Below, one piece after another: positions 25,998 through 35,106 of a DNA stretch of 64,000 nt (positions within the stretch are counted from its first letter, which is position 1; each line of letters begins with the position of its first letter). Below the pieces are notes generated by a model that was given only the letters and a program-made list of their open reading frames with translations, made no database searches and had not been told where the DNA came from. The stretch lies in NCBI GenBank assembly GCA_050950425.1, contig JBMNHO010000002.1, positions 1-64,000 on the forward strand, given 5' to 3'. The position numbers were made by a program, and so were the translations under genes. This DNA is from RGIG529 sp050950425. GTDB taxonomy: Bacteria > Bacillota > Clostridia > Oscillospirales > Oscillospiraceae.

Positions 25998-26852
25998 ATG
26001 TATGATATTATTATCATTGGCGCAGGTCCCGCCGGCTTAACGGCCGCGATCAACGCGAGGGTACGCAACAAATCGGTGCTTGTTTTGACAAACGATTGGA
26101 AACAGACGTACCTCTATCAGGCGAAACAAATTGACAATTATCCCGGGCACCCCGGAATTTCCGGTGCTGAGATTTTAGAAAGTTTGGTTTCTCACGCGAA
26201 AGAGCTGGGAGCTGAGATTGATACAAAGCGAGTGTTAACCATCATGCCGATGGACGATCAGTTTTATGTTTCGGCAGGGGCGAGAGTCGAACAGGCGAAA
26301 TCCATTATTTTGGCCATTGGAACGGGGTCCCATGCAAAGCTGCCCGGTGAAACAGATTTGGTGGGGCGTGGTGTAAGCTATTGCGCCACTTGCGACGGGA
26401 TGCTGTATCGCAACGGAAAGCGGGTCGTAGTGGTTGGAAAGGCCGCAGACGCAGTGGAGGAAGCGAATTTCTTAAAAGAGATCGGCTGCGTGGTTACATT
26501 TGTGAGCCAAAAACCTGTTGAAGGGCTGGCAGATGGCATTGAGCAAGTCACTGCGAACCGACTGGAAATCAAAGGAGAAGGAGCAGTTGAGGTTCTTGTG
26601 GCAGACGGAAACGAAATTCCGGCAGATGGAATTTTTGTTTTCCGGCAGACGGTAGCGCCGACAGATCTTTTGCCTGGTCTGAAAACGGAAGACGGGGGGA
26701 TCTGGGTGGATCGCCGTATGGAAACATCGATTCCGGGCATTTTTGCGGCGGGGGATTGCACGGGACGTCCCCTTCAGGTGATGAAAGCCATGGGAGAAGG
26801 ACAGCGGGCCGCGCTGTCCGCAGTGGAAGATTTGAACCAGCCGACAAGCTGA
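25998..26852 (+). CDS. Thioredoxin reductase-like flavoprotein lacking the NADPH motif
   Basis: 284 residues, shorter than the usual 305-320. The FAD-binding GAGPAGLTAA, the redox-active pair CATC (SYCATCDGMLY, about residues 130-133) and the C-terminal FAD motif GIFAAGDCTGRPLQ are intact. The second nucleotide site is changed: where NADPH-dependent enzymes have GGGxSAxEEA this protein has GKAADAVEEA, and the HRR motif after it is replaced by SQK. That pattern fits pyridine nucleotide-independent, ferredoxin-linked thioredoxin reductases (FFTR/DTR type) known from clostridia. The electron donor is inferred, not shown. GGAGGTG precedes the ATG. Confidence 0.85.
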   Translation: MYDIIIIGAGPAGLTAAINARVRNKSVLVLTNDWKQTYLYQAKQIDNYPGHPGISGAEILESLVSHAKELGAEIDTKRVLTIMPMDDQFYVSAGARVEQAKSIILAIGTGSHAKLPGETDLVGRGVSYCATCDGMLYRNGKRVVVVGKAADAVEEANFLKEIGCVVTFVSQKPVEGLADGIEQVTANRLEIKGEGAVEVLVADGNEIPADGIFVFRQTVAPTDLLPGLKTEDGGIWVDRRMETSIPGIFAAGDCTGRPLQVMKAMGEGQRAALSAVEDLNQPTS

Positions 26853-26857
26853 ACAAA

Positions 26858-26898
26858 GGAAAGCGCAGTGCCTTAGAATCGGCGCTGCGCTTTGTTTT
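26858..26898 (+). terminator. Terminator after the thioredoxin reductase-like gene
   Basis: aaagcgcag pairs with ctgcgcttt (26860-26872 with 26881-26893), followed by tgtttt. It separates convergent genes. Confidence 0.75.
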
Positions 26899-26999
26899 GG
26901 ACGGACAAAACAGGTGAGCTCCACATCGTGTGCCCACAAGACGTTGCATACGATCATGCAAAAGATCCGGATTGCAATAAGGACGGCCGGCAAAACACA

Positions 27000-28958
27000 T
27001 TACATTGTTTCCGGCCAATCGTTCCGTGGAGGGAGACAGGTGTGGTTTTGACAAATATAATAGGTGGTTTGGTCGTTCAGCCGTTGATATTCCGGAGTCG
27101 GCTGGGTAAGGAGGGTGACGCTGATCTCCGGCGGAATGGTATTTCGCAGCGCATGCAAAGAGGCTTTCTCGCCCAGCACCACAACCACACTGGGGGGCGG
27201 GTTGAAAAACGAAACCAGAGAAAGCAGGTAAAAGCAGGCACCGGGGGGATACGTTTGCGCAGGGCCGGCAAGAAAAGAAAGCTGCGCCTCTGCCTCTGCC
27301 TGCCATGAGGTACCTTGCCTAAGCGCCGCAAGGGCAACAAGGTTATATGCCATCATAGAGTTTCCGCTGGGGTAAGCGCCGTCGTGGGTTTCTTTTGGCT
27401 TCAAGAACAGCTTTTCGTGAGCCGTTCCATACAGAAAAAACCCACCTTGCTCCGCATCGTGAAACTGCCGCATGACTTCTTTGCAGGTCTGCTCCGCCTC
27501 TTCCAGATAGCTTGTGTCCCAGGTGGCGTTATACAGATGCAGAAGCGCAAAGGCATAAAATGCATAATCATCCAGGAATCCGGCCCCGGCGCAAACTCCC
27601 TTGCGAAAGCTGACGCAGAGAAGGCCGTCTTTTTTTAAATGGGTGCTAATAAAACGGTGGACTGCTTTGGCCGTTTCCAGATCCGCCTCTCTGCCTGTTG
27701 CCTGATAAAGCGCTACAAAGGCCGCCATGGCGAGGGCGTTCCATGCCGTCAGAAGCTTGTCGTCCACATGGAGAGACATTCTGGAAGCCCGATAGGCCAG
27801 AAGCTTGCCCAGAAGCGGTTTGCACCACGCCGGGGAAAGAAGATCGTCCTTTTTTTGCTTCAGCAAATGGAGGATGTTTTTTCCTTCAAAATTGCCTTCC
27901 GGCGTTATGTTAAAACGGGCGCTGAACCGCGTGCCATCTTCCGGGCCTAGAACAGATTGTATTTCTTCATAAGAAAACAAGTAATATTTGCCCTCTACAC
28001 CTTCGCTGTCGGCGTCCTGGGCGGAGAAAAATCCCCCCTCCGGTGACTGCATCTCCCGCAAAAGGTAAGAAGCGGTCTGTTCCGCCACCTCTTTGTAAAG
28101 GGTGTTTTTGGTCAAACAGTACGCTTTGGCATATGCCATCATCAGCAGTGCGTTGTCATACAGCATCTTTTCAAAATGCGGTGCGAGGAAGTAGCGGTCT
28201 GTGGAATACCGGGAAAATCCGCCGCCAATATGGTCGAAAATGCCGCCTTTGTACAATTGTGTCAGCGTTTTTTCTGCCATGTGGAGGGTTTCTTTGTCCC
28301 CTGTCGTTTCGTACATGGTCATCAGGAAAAGCAACGTGTGAGGCATGGGAAATTTGGGTGCGGATCCAAAGCCGCCATATACAGCATCGAAGCTTCGCTT
28401 CAGAAAGGAAACAGCGGCGTCGGGCAGGGCGTCGTCCGGTGTTGTCTTGCCGACGGGGATTTCCTCTTGTAACCGGCGGATCATCGCATCGGCCGATTCG
28501 ATCAGTGCGGTGCGGTTTTTTTCCCACTCGTTTCCAATGACGCGAAGAAGGTCTATGAATCCGGGCGCGCCGTGTTTCGGATGGGGCGGGAAATATGTGC
28601 CGGCAAAAAAAGGTTTTTGATCCGGTGTCATAAAAATGCTGGTGGGCCAGCCGCCGCCTCCTGTGAACGCCTGACAAACAGACATATAAATGCTGTCGAT
28701 GTCCGGCCGTTCCTCTTTGTCTACCTTAATCGCAACAAAAGAATCGTTTAAAAGCGCTGCCGCTTCTTTGTTTTCAAAGCTTTCATGGGCCATGACATGG
28801 CACCAATGGCAGGTGCTGTAGCCGATGCTGAGAAACACCGGCTTGTCTTCCGCTTTTGCCTTTGCAAACGCCGCTTCCCCCCAAGGGTACCAGTTCACGG
28901 GCTGCTCCGCGTGCTGAAGCAAGTAGGGGCTTGTTTGTCCTTTTAAATGATTGCTCAA
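27000..28958 (-). CDS. YyaL/SSP411-type thioredoxin-domain protein (DUF255)
   Basis: About 652 residues. N-terminal thioredoxin-like domain with the signature [14 protein letters not shown], then an (alpha/alpha)6-barrel glycosidase-like domain with [17 protein letters not shown]. Cytoplasmic; family function is unsettled. I choose TTG at 28958 because AGGAGG stands eight bases before it and the protein then begins [16 protein letters not shown], the usual family start; ATG at 28979 would put this AGGAGG inside the gene. It is convergent with the thioredoxin reductase-like gene. Confidence 0.9.
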   Translation of the reverse strand: MSNHLKGQTSPYLLQHAEQPVNWYPWGEAAFAKAKAEDKPVFLSIGYSTCHWCHVMAHESFENKEAAALLNDSFVAIKVDKEERPDIDSIYMSVCQAFTGGGGWPTSIFMTPDQKPFFAGTYFPPHPKHGAPGFIDLLRVIGNEWEKNRTALIESADAMIRRLQEEIPVGKTTPDDALPDAAVSFLKRSFDAVYGGFGSAPKFPMPHTLLFLMTMYETTGDKETLHMAEKTLTQLYKGGIFDHIGGGFSRYSTDRYFLAPHFEKMLYDNALLMMAYAKAYCLTKNTLYKEVAEQTASYLLREMQSPEGGFFSAQDADSEGVEGKYYLFSYEEIQSVLGPEDGTRFSARFNITPEGNFEGKNILHLLKQKKDDLLSPAWCKPLLGKLLAYRASRMSLHVDDKLLTAWNALAMAAFVALYQATGREADLETAKAVHRFISTHLKKDGLLCVSFRKGVCAGAGFLDDYAFYAFALLHLYNATWDTSYLEEAEQTCKEVMRQFHDAEQGGFFLYGTAHEKLFLKPKETHDGAYPSGNSMMAYNLVALAALRQGTSWQAEAEAQLSFLAGPAQTYPPGACFYLLSLVSFFNPPPSVVVVLGEKASLHALRNTIPPEISVTLLTQPTPEYQRLNDQTTYYICQNHTCLPPRNDWPETM

Positions 28959-29041
28959 AAAACCGTCCTCCTTTTTCATTTTATATTGCGTCAAGCGATG
29001 CAACGATATCCGGCTCACACACTGCTTTGATGCTCTTTTTT

Positions 29042-29070
29042 ATTATCCGATCAATCAGACAATTTATCAA
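29042..29070 (-). promoter_or_regulatory. Sigma-A promoter of the yyaL-like gene
   Basis: Minus strand: -35 TTGATA (29065-29070), 17-bp spacer, -10 GATAAT (29042-29047). The rest of the 368-base divergent interval 28959-29325 shows only a small hairpin near 29113-29126 and no gene. Confidence 0.65.
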
Positions 29071-29325
29071 GACCAAAAAACTTTAAGTCAATAAGGTCCA
29101 ACCGCGGAAACCGTGAACCGGATCATTCCGGCGGCAGCCTTTCTTTCTCTTTAGTGTATCCAAAAACGCTTGGTTCACGATGGAAAAAACAGCCGGAGAA
29201 TGGATGCATACACGCAACAAGAAATCTTTGCAAAAGAAAATCACGTTCTGACCCGAAGTGAGATATTTCACATCAAAACGGTTCATACTACCTGCAAACA
29301 GGGGAGAAAGGAACGTGAAAGAAAG

Positions 29326-30630
29326 ATGGGGTATCTTTGGACAGAAGAAGTGGAAATGCCGACATTTCCCCCTTTGGAAGGAGACAGGGAAACAGACGTG
29401 CTGGTCATTGGCGGCGGAATGGCGGGCATCCTCTGTGCTTATTTTTTGGAAAAAGCAGGTGTAGATTATTTACTGGTAGAAGGGAAGCGAATAGGCCAAG
29501 GCATCACCAAAGGAACCACGGCGGTTTTGTCTGCCCAGCACAGTACGCTGTATACTGATTTGATTGGTACATTTGGAATGGAGCAAGCAAGGCAGTATTT
29601 AAAGGCCAATTTGAAAGCAGTGGATGTCTTTCGGGAGATGGCCGAAACCATTCCGTGCGATTGGGAAGAGCGCCCATCCATTTTATATTCAACAGAAGAC
29701 AAAGAAACCATGGAGCGGGAAGCGAAAATGGTTCAATCTTTGGGGTTTGGCGCAGAATTTCAAAAAGAGTGCCCTGTGCCTGTGCCGGTAATGGGAGCGG
29801 TCCGCTTCCCTGGTATGGCGCAATTCCATCCGCTTAAATTTCTGGCGGGCGTGGCAAAGGGGCTTTCCATTTTTGAACACACTTTCGTGCATCGAATGGA
29901 TCAAACAGTGGCATTTACAGGCACCGGACGCATTACAGCCAAAAAAATAGTCGTTGCGACCCATTTCCCTTTTTTCAACCGCAGAGGGCTGTATTTCATG
30001 AAGCTGTATCAAAAACGTTCTTTTGTCGTCGCATTGGAGCGGGCAGCTCAGATAATTTGTACGGCGGAGGACCATTCAGAAAACGGGATGTATTTTCGAA
30101 ATTATAAAAACTTGCTCCTGGTGGGTGGAGGAGACCGGCGCACCGGCGCCCAAGGTGGCGGGTTTGACGTGGTACGGGCATTTGTCCGAAAAGCGTTTCC
30201 CAAGGCAAAAGAAATACATGCCTGGGCCAACCAGGATTGCATGAGCCTAGACGGGGTTCCCTATATTGGAACATATAGCCCGGGCATGCCGAACGTGTTT
30301 GTGGCTACAGGGTTTAATGCGTGGGGCATGACGGGCTCTATGGTGGCCGCTTCCTTGCTTTCACACATGGTTTTGGGTCAAAAGGATGCTGAAGCGTGTT
30401 TGTTTTCCCCCCATCGCTCTTTTTTTAGCGCGCAGCTTTTTTCCAACCTAAGCACGGTGCTGGTTGATTTTTTGACGCCGACGAAAAAAAGGTGTACGCA
30501 CATGGGATGTGCATTAAAATGGAATCCGCAGGAGCACAGCTGGGACTGCCCCTGCCATGGATCCCGATTTGACGAGCGCGGGGTCGTGGTCAACAATCCA
30601 GCGATGAAAAACAACCGCATGGGGCCGTAA
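29326..30630 (+). CDS. FAD-dependent oxidoreductase with C-terminal Rieske domain
   Basis: About 434 residues. DAO-type FAD domain (VLVIGGGMAGILCAYFLEKA near the N-terminus; FVATGFNAWGMTGS near residue 330), then a Rieske [2Fe-2S] domain with CTHMGC and CPCHGSRF as ligand boxes. Same architecture as Bacillus YhfW. Likely cytoplasmic; the substrate is unknown. Start at ATG 29326 matches the family length before the GG(G) motif; the ribosome site is weak. It ends right where the decayed region begins. Confidence 0.88.
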   Translation: MGYLWTEEVEMPTFPPLEGDRETDVLVIGGGMAGILCAYFLEKAGVDYLLVEGKRIGQGITKGTTAVLSAQHSTLYTDLIGTFGMEQARQYLKANLKAVDVFREMAETIPCDWEERPSILYSTEDKETMEREAKMVQSLGFGAEFQKECPVPVPVMGAVRFPGMAQFHPLKFLAGVAKGLSIFEHTFVHRMDQTVAFTGTGRITAKKIVVATHFPFFNRRGLYFMKLYQKRSFVVALERAAQIICTAEDHSENGMYFRNYKNLLLVGGGDRRTGAQGGGFDVVRAFVRKAFPKAKEIHAWANQDCMSLDGVPYIGTYSPGMPNVFVATGFNAWGMTGSMVAASLLSHMVLGQKDAEACLFSPHRSFFSAQLFSNLSTVLVDFLTPTKKRCTHMGCALKWNPQEHSWDCPCHGSRFDERGVVVNNPAMKNNRMGP

Positions 30631-30671
30631 AAGATAAGAAAGGCAGGCCACGGCGGGGGGACGTCACACAG

Positions 30672-31040
30672 CTATGCCAAAGGCAATGAAATGGCGAATC
30701 GATTCACAGAAACTCCGTTGCGGGCAGCCCATATTCTGCCGCCGTGGCGTTGTAGAATGCTTTGGGAAATGGATAGACCAAGGCCAAAGCCTCCGTGTTC
30801 ACTTCTCGACACGTCCCGACGGCAGGACCTCAAAAAAATATTTTTCAAGCCTCTTTCGGGATGGGGCGCCTTCGTTAAAGGCTTCCAGGAAAAGAGCGTT
30901 TGCTGCTCCCCTTTTTAACGTTCCGCCAATGGCTCGATGGGCAGAGGAGCGTTTTCGGGCATTGTACAAAAAATACGCAAAACCTGTTGTAATCCAGCTT
31001 TTTGGAGAACATAACCAGCTTTTCGGCTCTGGGCATGGTG
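30672..31040 (-). pseudogene. Decayed sensor histidine kinase, C-terminal ATPase domain remnant
   Basis: In one minus-strand frame ending with TAG at 30672-30674 the sequence reads PERGLKNIF, then DVSRSEHGGFGLGLSISQ and ILQRHGGRIWAARNG, an unmistakable kinase G2 box and end. Upstream the N-box (LQQVLR then LYNARK) is split over other frames, so at least two frameshifts have occurred. No H-box or start is found. Exact limits are approximate. Confidence 0.7.
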
Positions 31041-31078
31041 ATTGCCATGGGCGCCCTTGCCGATGGATGTTTTCACGC

Positions 31079-31654
31079 TTAGTATGGATCGGTATTCGAC
31101 ACCATGGAGCGGATCGCTTCCGCAGGGAACCCCACACGGGCGCAGGTGACAGCGCAACGAACCAGCTTCGATTCTCCCGCATTTACAGCCCACATTTATG
31201 CGCCCAAAGCGGAGCCGGAAATCACGCTGCCCGCCAGCGAAATATTTACATTTTGCAATGTGAGGTTTTGTATCATGCCGTCCAGCAGGGCGAGCAGGCC
31301 GGCGTAAGAAGGGTCCCAAGCGTCATCTCCGTCTTTGATCGCCCCGGTAATCGTTACATTGGAAATGACATAGCCGTTTCCGTCAAACAGGCTAGACAGC
31401 TTTTTGATGGGAGCCATGTCCTTCCCGGGCATATCGATGTTGCCGCCGGGTTCAAAGGTGCCGGAGACCTCTTTCCCGGCCAAGGCCAGAAGATCATCGG
31501 CAGTTTTGGATACCATCGTTTGCCTCGACGGTGGAGACGTTGCCCTGTTCCCGTTGGCAGCCAAAACCGCCCCCGGCAACAGGGACAACGCCATCAGGAC
31601 AGCCCAAAATAGGGACAGCGCTCTGCATCTAAATGTTTGTTTTCGCATGGTCAT
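31079..31654 (-). pseudogene. Secreted GLUG-like surface protein, interrupted and truncated
   Basis: The protein starts MTMRKQTF with a clear signal peptide ending VLAANG (about residue 30) after GGAGGAGG. About 150 codons are open and show DGNGYVISNVTITG and NLTLQNVNISLAG, the repeat style of GLUG/parallel beta-helix cell-surface proteins. A TAA at 31196-31198 stops it; the same frame continues with VNAGESKLVRCAVT-like repeat sequence until 31079, where it runs into the kinase remnant. The rest of the gene is missing. Confidence 0.65.
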
Positions 31655-32059
31655 TCCTCCTCCGTATTTTGATATCTGAAGAAGCGGCACCAAAAGCGCG
31701 CCCACACCAACGACGGAAGGAGCGCGCTTTCAACCATGCAAAACACACGAGAAAAACCCATCGTCCGATGTATGGCAGACGTGACACTTTTCCATCGTGT
31801 ATCTGACTCATCCCGCCTGTGCGGACATCACAGGTAGCGGCCAGCGGGGCATCTCACTCCATTCCGTGTTGCGCAAACGACGGCGCCATGAAGAAGCTCT
31901 ATCTCCAATTGTCTTTTCTCTTGAAATATCATATTATGATGGATAAGGCAGTAGCCGAGACCGACATTTGAGACATTTTATGGCTCGGATTGATGCATTC
32001 ACGCCATAACCGGCCGCTTTTGGGCCGTAAAATACAAAAAGGGGGAGCGCATGACAGGA

Positions 32060-32190
32060 AGATTGACCCAGAAGGCGGCCTGCTTTTTTCGTTGGGAAGT
32101 GTTCACAAGCCAAGCCATATATCGCTATTTCACGCCATGGAAGAAGCTGACCAAAGGATGTACGCAGCAAAAAACATGAGAAAGGTTTGA
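32060..32190 (+). pseudogene. Remnant of a GGDEF (diguanylate cyclase) domain C-terminus
   Basis: The last 40 or so codons before TGA at 32188-32190 read FSLGSV, then HAMEEADQRMYAAKN, matching the end of GGDEF domains (SxG then ADxxMYxAK). No GG(D/E)EF loop or start lies upstream. The stretch 31655-32060 shows no other recognisable coding sequence. Confidence 0.55.
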
Positions 32191-32389
32191 TAAATTGATT
32201 TCTAAAAAACTTTTGTCAATTGGGTTTGTTCCTGACACTCTCGATTTCATGTATAAAACGTGTCATTTGGAGCTGTTTAGCGGGACATGACGGATCATTC
32301 ACATTCTATATCTTGTAGCCGCATTGGGTTGCTTTTTCGATTGTCATATTTTATTTTGATTTTTTGTATGGTTGAAGGAGGTACATATC

Positions 32390-32551
32390 ATGGGTTTTAT
32401 TTTATTTTTTCTTTTGCTTCTCGTTGCGTGGATTATCAACAAATTGGACTTTTTTAAATCAAACGGACATATGTTTGCGCACTCTGTCATGTGGATTTTA
32501 ATCATGGTTGGGATTGCGATTATCTTTTCTCTTGCGAAAGCAAATACCTAG
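32390..32551 (+). CDS. Small two-helix membrane protein
   Basis: A 53-residue ORF. Two hydrophobic segments (about residues 2-16 and 34-48) flank a polar loop (INKLDFFKSNGHMFAHS). A perfect GAAGGAGGT stands seven bases before the ATG, the strongest ribosome site in this part of the window, so it is probably translated. No family recognised. It lies between decayed genes and may be a survivor of a lost locus. Confidence 0.6.
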   Translation: MGFILFFLLLLVAWIINKLDFFKSNGHMFAHSVMWILIMVGIAIIFSLAKANT

Positions 32552-32555
32552 TGGC

Positions 32556-32690
32556 ATGCTCCCACCACTTATAGAAGTGGGGGCTTCTCGCTCAATTGGC
32601 GCAATCGCCAAAATATCAACGAGTTGTCCCCGTGTGTCCCACGGCTCTAAGCAATTCATCTCACCACCTGTAGAGATGGGAGAATTCTTG
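32556..32690 (-). ncRNA. Orphan IS200/IS605-type right end with omega-RNA-like structure
   Basis: Read on the minus strand the segment folds into four successive hairpins: catctc/gagatg (32657-32678), ccgtg/cacgg (32630-32644), ttggcg/cgccaa (32596-32611) and a terminal stem around cccactt/aagtggtggg (32558-32584) preceded by gagcgagaag. This order and the terminal GAAGCCCCCAC hairpin resemble the 3' end of TnpB-carrying IS200/IS605 elements, which doubles as guide-RNA scaffold. No tnpA or tnpB lies beside it, so it is a remnant or a non-autonomous copy. Recognition is from pattern only. Confidence 0.5.
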
Positions 32691-32796
32691 CGGATATGGT
32701 TAAAAAAGCGCCTCCGGAAGAAGAATCCCCCAGAAACGCCAATGTATCATCATTTTTTTGATGGAACAATCCCTTGACATCGTTTTCCAAAGTTCA

Positions 32797-32960
32797 TTTT
32801 GGGTGGAAATTTAGCCATTCGGAATATTGCTTCGCCGTGATCAAAGATGCCTGAACGGAAAGACCGCATAGATTCCTTATGTCGCTTGCCCTGTGAATCC
32901 CCATTGTTTTTGAGACAGGAGAGGGAGATAGGAGTATGCTCGCAAACAGATCAGCTTCCT
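32797..32960 (-). pseudogene. ImmA/IrrE-like C-terminal remnant
   Basis: On the minus strand the frame reads EADLFASILLSPSPVSK, then DIRNLCGLSVQA and a short tail, matching the end of ImmA/IrrE proteins (EAxxFAxxLLxP, then a helix with xxVSxxA). The catalytic HExxH part is absent. ImmA genes usually accompany integrative elements, so this supports past mobile DNA here. The rest of 32700-33060 shows nothing else. Confidence 0.5.
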
Positions 32961-33075
32961 TTGAAAGAGAATTTAAAGGGAATGGTTGACAGAAGGTAGT
33001 CCATGGCGGTATCATAAAAAATAAGAAAATTGATGCAATGATCTGTCTTTTAAGAGGCAAGAAAGGACTAGAATA

Positions 33076-34161
33076 ATGAAGCGAATTGGTTTAGCGGGAA
33101 TGGCTTCTTTGTTGCTGTTTCTTTGCAGCTGCAGCTTGGGTGGGGGGGCGCGTTTGTCACCTGCGCCAACGGGAGACGAGGTGATTGCGGAATCCCCCGA
33201 CGTGTCCCAGACGCCTGCCGTTCAGACGGGGACAAATCCTTTGACGGGCCTTCCTATGGAAAAGGAGGAGGTACATAACCGGCCCATTGCTGTCATGCTG
33301 AATAATATCAAAGTAGCGTTGCCCCAATGCGGCGTATCCAAGGCAGATTTGATCTATGAAGTGGTTGCGGAAGGCGGCATCACGCGGATGCTTGGCGTTT
33401 TTCAAAACGTGGATGGCGTTGGGAACATTGGAACGGTACGCAGCACCCGTTTGTACTATTTGGATCTGGTCCAAGGGCTGGATGCTGTTTTGCTCCATGC
33501 AGGGGGCAGCCCGGAAGCATATGATGCCATTAAAAGCAGAAAGGTTACCGCGCTAGACTGTGTGCGAGGTTCTTACATGAATTCGCTGTTTTGGCGGGAT
33601 CAGGAGCGGGCAAAGCGCGCGGGATATGAACACAGCGTGTTTACGTCCGGGGAAACAATTCAAAGTACGTTTGCGACGCTGAACATTCGCAAAACCCATG
33701 AGACGGGCTATACATACCCTGTCCTGTTTTCCGACGACGGGACACCACCGGAGGGAAAAGAGGCACAGACCATTTCTGTTAAATTTTCCAATTATAAAAC
33801 AGGCGTTTTTACGTATGACCCCTCTCGGGGGGAATATCTTGTCAGTCAGTACGGCAATGCGTATGTAGACGGGAATACCAATCAGCAGGTAAGTGTGGAA
33901 AACGTACTGGTGCTTTATACCAGCATATCGAACATCCCCGGGGACACCGCCGGCCGGATGCGGGTGACGCTAACCGGCAGCGGAACGGGCCTCTATGCCT
34001 GCAACGGGAAGGCGAAGGCCATTCGCTGGTCAAAAGCCAACCCAAGCAGTCCGTTTCTCTATACGTACGAGGACGGTACGTCGGTTGCGTTTGGAAAAGG
34101 GAAAAGTTACATCAATATTGTCAGCAAGTCCGCGGCGGTGTCCGTTTCATCAGAAAACTAG
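33076..34161 (+). CDS. YerB-like DUF3048 lipoprotein
   Basis: 361 residues. Signal peptide with lipobox-like LFLCSC (Cys near residue 18 or 20), then DUF3048 domains: NPLTGLPM, RPIAVMLNN, TRMLGVFQ, VGNIGTVRSTRLYYLDLVQG and a C-terminal FAFTYDPSRGEYL-like strand region. Probably anchored outside the membrane; function unknown. AAGGACTAGAATA gives a moderate ribosome site before the ATG. It is the first intact gene after the decayed region. Confidence 0.88.
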   Translation: MKRIGLAGMASLLLFLCSCSLGGGARLSPAPTGDEVIAESPDVSQTPAVQTGTNPLTGLPMEKEEVHNRPIAVMLNNIKVALPQCGVSKADLIYEVVAEGGITRMLGVFQNVDGVGNIGTVRSTRLYYLDLVQGLDAVLLHAGGSPEAYDAIKSRKVTALDCVRGSYMNSLFWRDQERAKRAGYEHSVFTSGETIQSTFATLNIRKTHETGYTYPVLFSDDGTPPEGKEAQTISVKFSNYKTGVFTYDPSRGEYLVSQYGNAYVDGNTNQQVSVENVLVLYTSISNIPGDTAGRMRVTLTGSGTGLYACNGKAKAIRWSKANPSSPFLYTYEDGTSVAFGKGKSYINIVSKSAAVSVSSEN

Positions 34162-34232
34162 GGAATGAAAAACCAAAGCACGCAGCCGAGCATGCCAAAA
34201 GGGCGAAAGTGCATTTGTGCAAGGAGGAAAAA

Positions 34233-35048
34233 ATGAAGCTGGAGGAAAGATCCTGCATCGGATGTTGGAAATGCGTCAAAGATTGTTTTAGCCGGGTGAT
34301 TCAGCCTGGCCCGGGGCACGCTGTTCTGGCGGACACGCCATGTATCGAGTGCTTCCATTGCATTGCCGTTTGTCCCACAGGCGCCATCTCGGGCACTGCT
34401 TCGGAAATGAAGCAGGTGCGCCCATACGAAAAGGAGACATTTTCTGTCCGGCCGGAGCAGCTGAAAAACTTAATGGAATTTCGCAGAAGCGTGCGGCAGT
34501 TTCAAAAGCAGCAGATCACGGAGGAGGAGCTGCATGGATTGCTAGAAGCAGCACGCTATTCCCCCACGGCCGGGAACCGGCAGCCCCTGCGATATATCGT
34601 TTTACAGGAAAAGCTGGCGGAAGTGACGAAGCAAGCCATTACAGCGCTGGGCAAAGCGGCGCAGCAGCAGGAGGCGCTGGGGCCCATTTTCGGCGGCCAT
34701 CAGGCATATGCCACACATTGGGCTAGGGGGCTTGAAGAATATGAAACCCAAGGAGCAGATGGACTTTTTTACCATGCGCCCACGGTGCTTTTATTTGTGG
34801 GGCCGGAGACAGCAGCGATAGATGCCGGTATTGCCTCGTCCCGCGTGGAGCTTTTGGCGGCGTCCATGGGTTTGGGTGCATGCTATGTGGCGTTCTTTCG
34901 GCGGGCGTGCCTTTCAGATCCCGGCTTACAAAGCATGATTGGCATTGCGCCGGGTGAAACGCCCCTCGCTATTCTGGCCTTGGGTCGGTCGGCGGTGCAA
35001 TATTTCAGAACGGTGCCGCGCAGGGAAGCGAAGGTTGTGCGGATGTGA
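34233..35048 (+). CDS. Ferredoxin-nitroreductase fusion protein 1
   Basis: 271 residues. N-terminal 2[4Fe-4S] ferredoxin domain (CIGCWKCVKDCF and CIECFHCIAVCP), then an FMN nitroreductase domain starting FRRSVRQF with the GN-type substrate loop SPTAGNRQPLRY. The ferredoxin part can pass electrons straight to FMN. AAGGAGGAAAA precedes the ATG at 34233. It is followed by a paralogue and an HD gene, likely one transcript. Substrate unknown. Confidence 0.9.
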   Translation: MKLEERSCIGCWKCVKDCFSRVIQPGPGHAVLADTPCIECFHCIAVCPTGAISGTASEMKQVRPYEKETFSVRPEQLKNLMEFRRSVRQFQKQQITEEELHGLLEAARYSPTAGNRQPLRYIVLQEKLAEVTKQAITALGKAAQQQEALGPIFGGHQAYATHWARGLEEYETQGADGLFYHAPTVLLFVGPETAAIDAGIASSRVELLAASMGLGACYVAFFRRACLSDPGLQSMIGIAPGETPLAILALGRSAVQYFRTVPRREAKVVRM

Positions 35049-35106
35049 CAGACGACCCAAGGGATTGGGTGCCGTTTAGAAAGAAGAGCAGAAAGAGGAA
35101 AAGAGG

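Noticed and set aside
30674..31612. Plus-strand open frame of 312 codons in the decayed region
   Set aside because: The minus strand shows kinase and surface-protein homology in the same interval; the plus frame matches nothing and has no ribosome site.
32556..32690. CRISPR repeat unit
   Set aside because: The hairpins differ in sequence and spacing; no direct repeats with spacers anywhere in the window.
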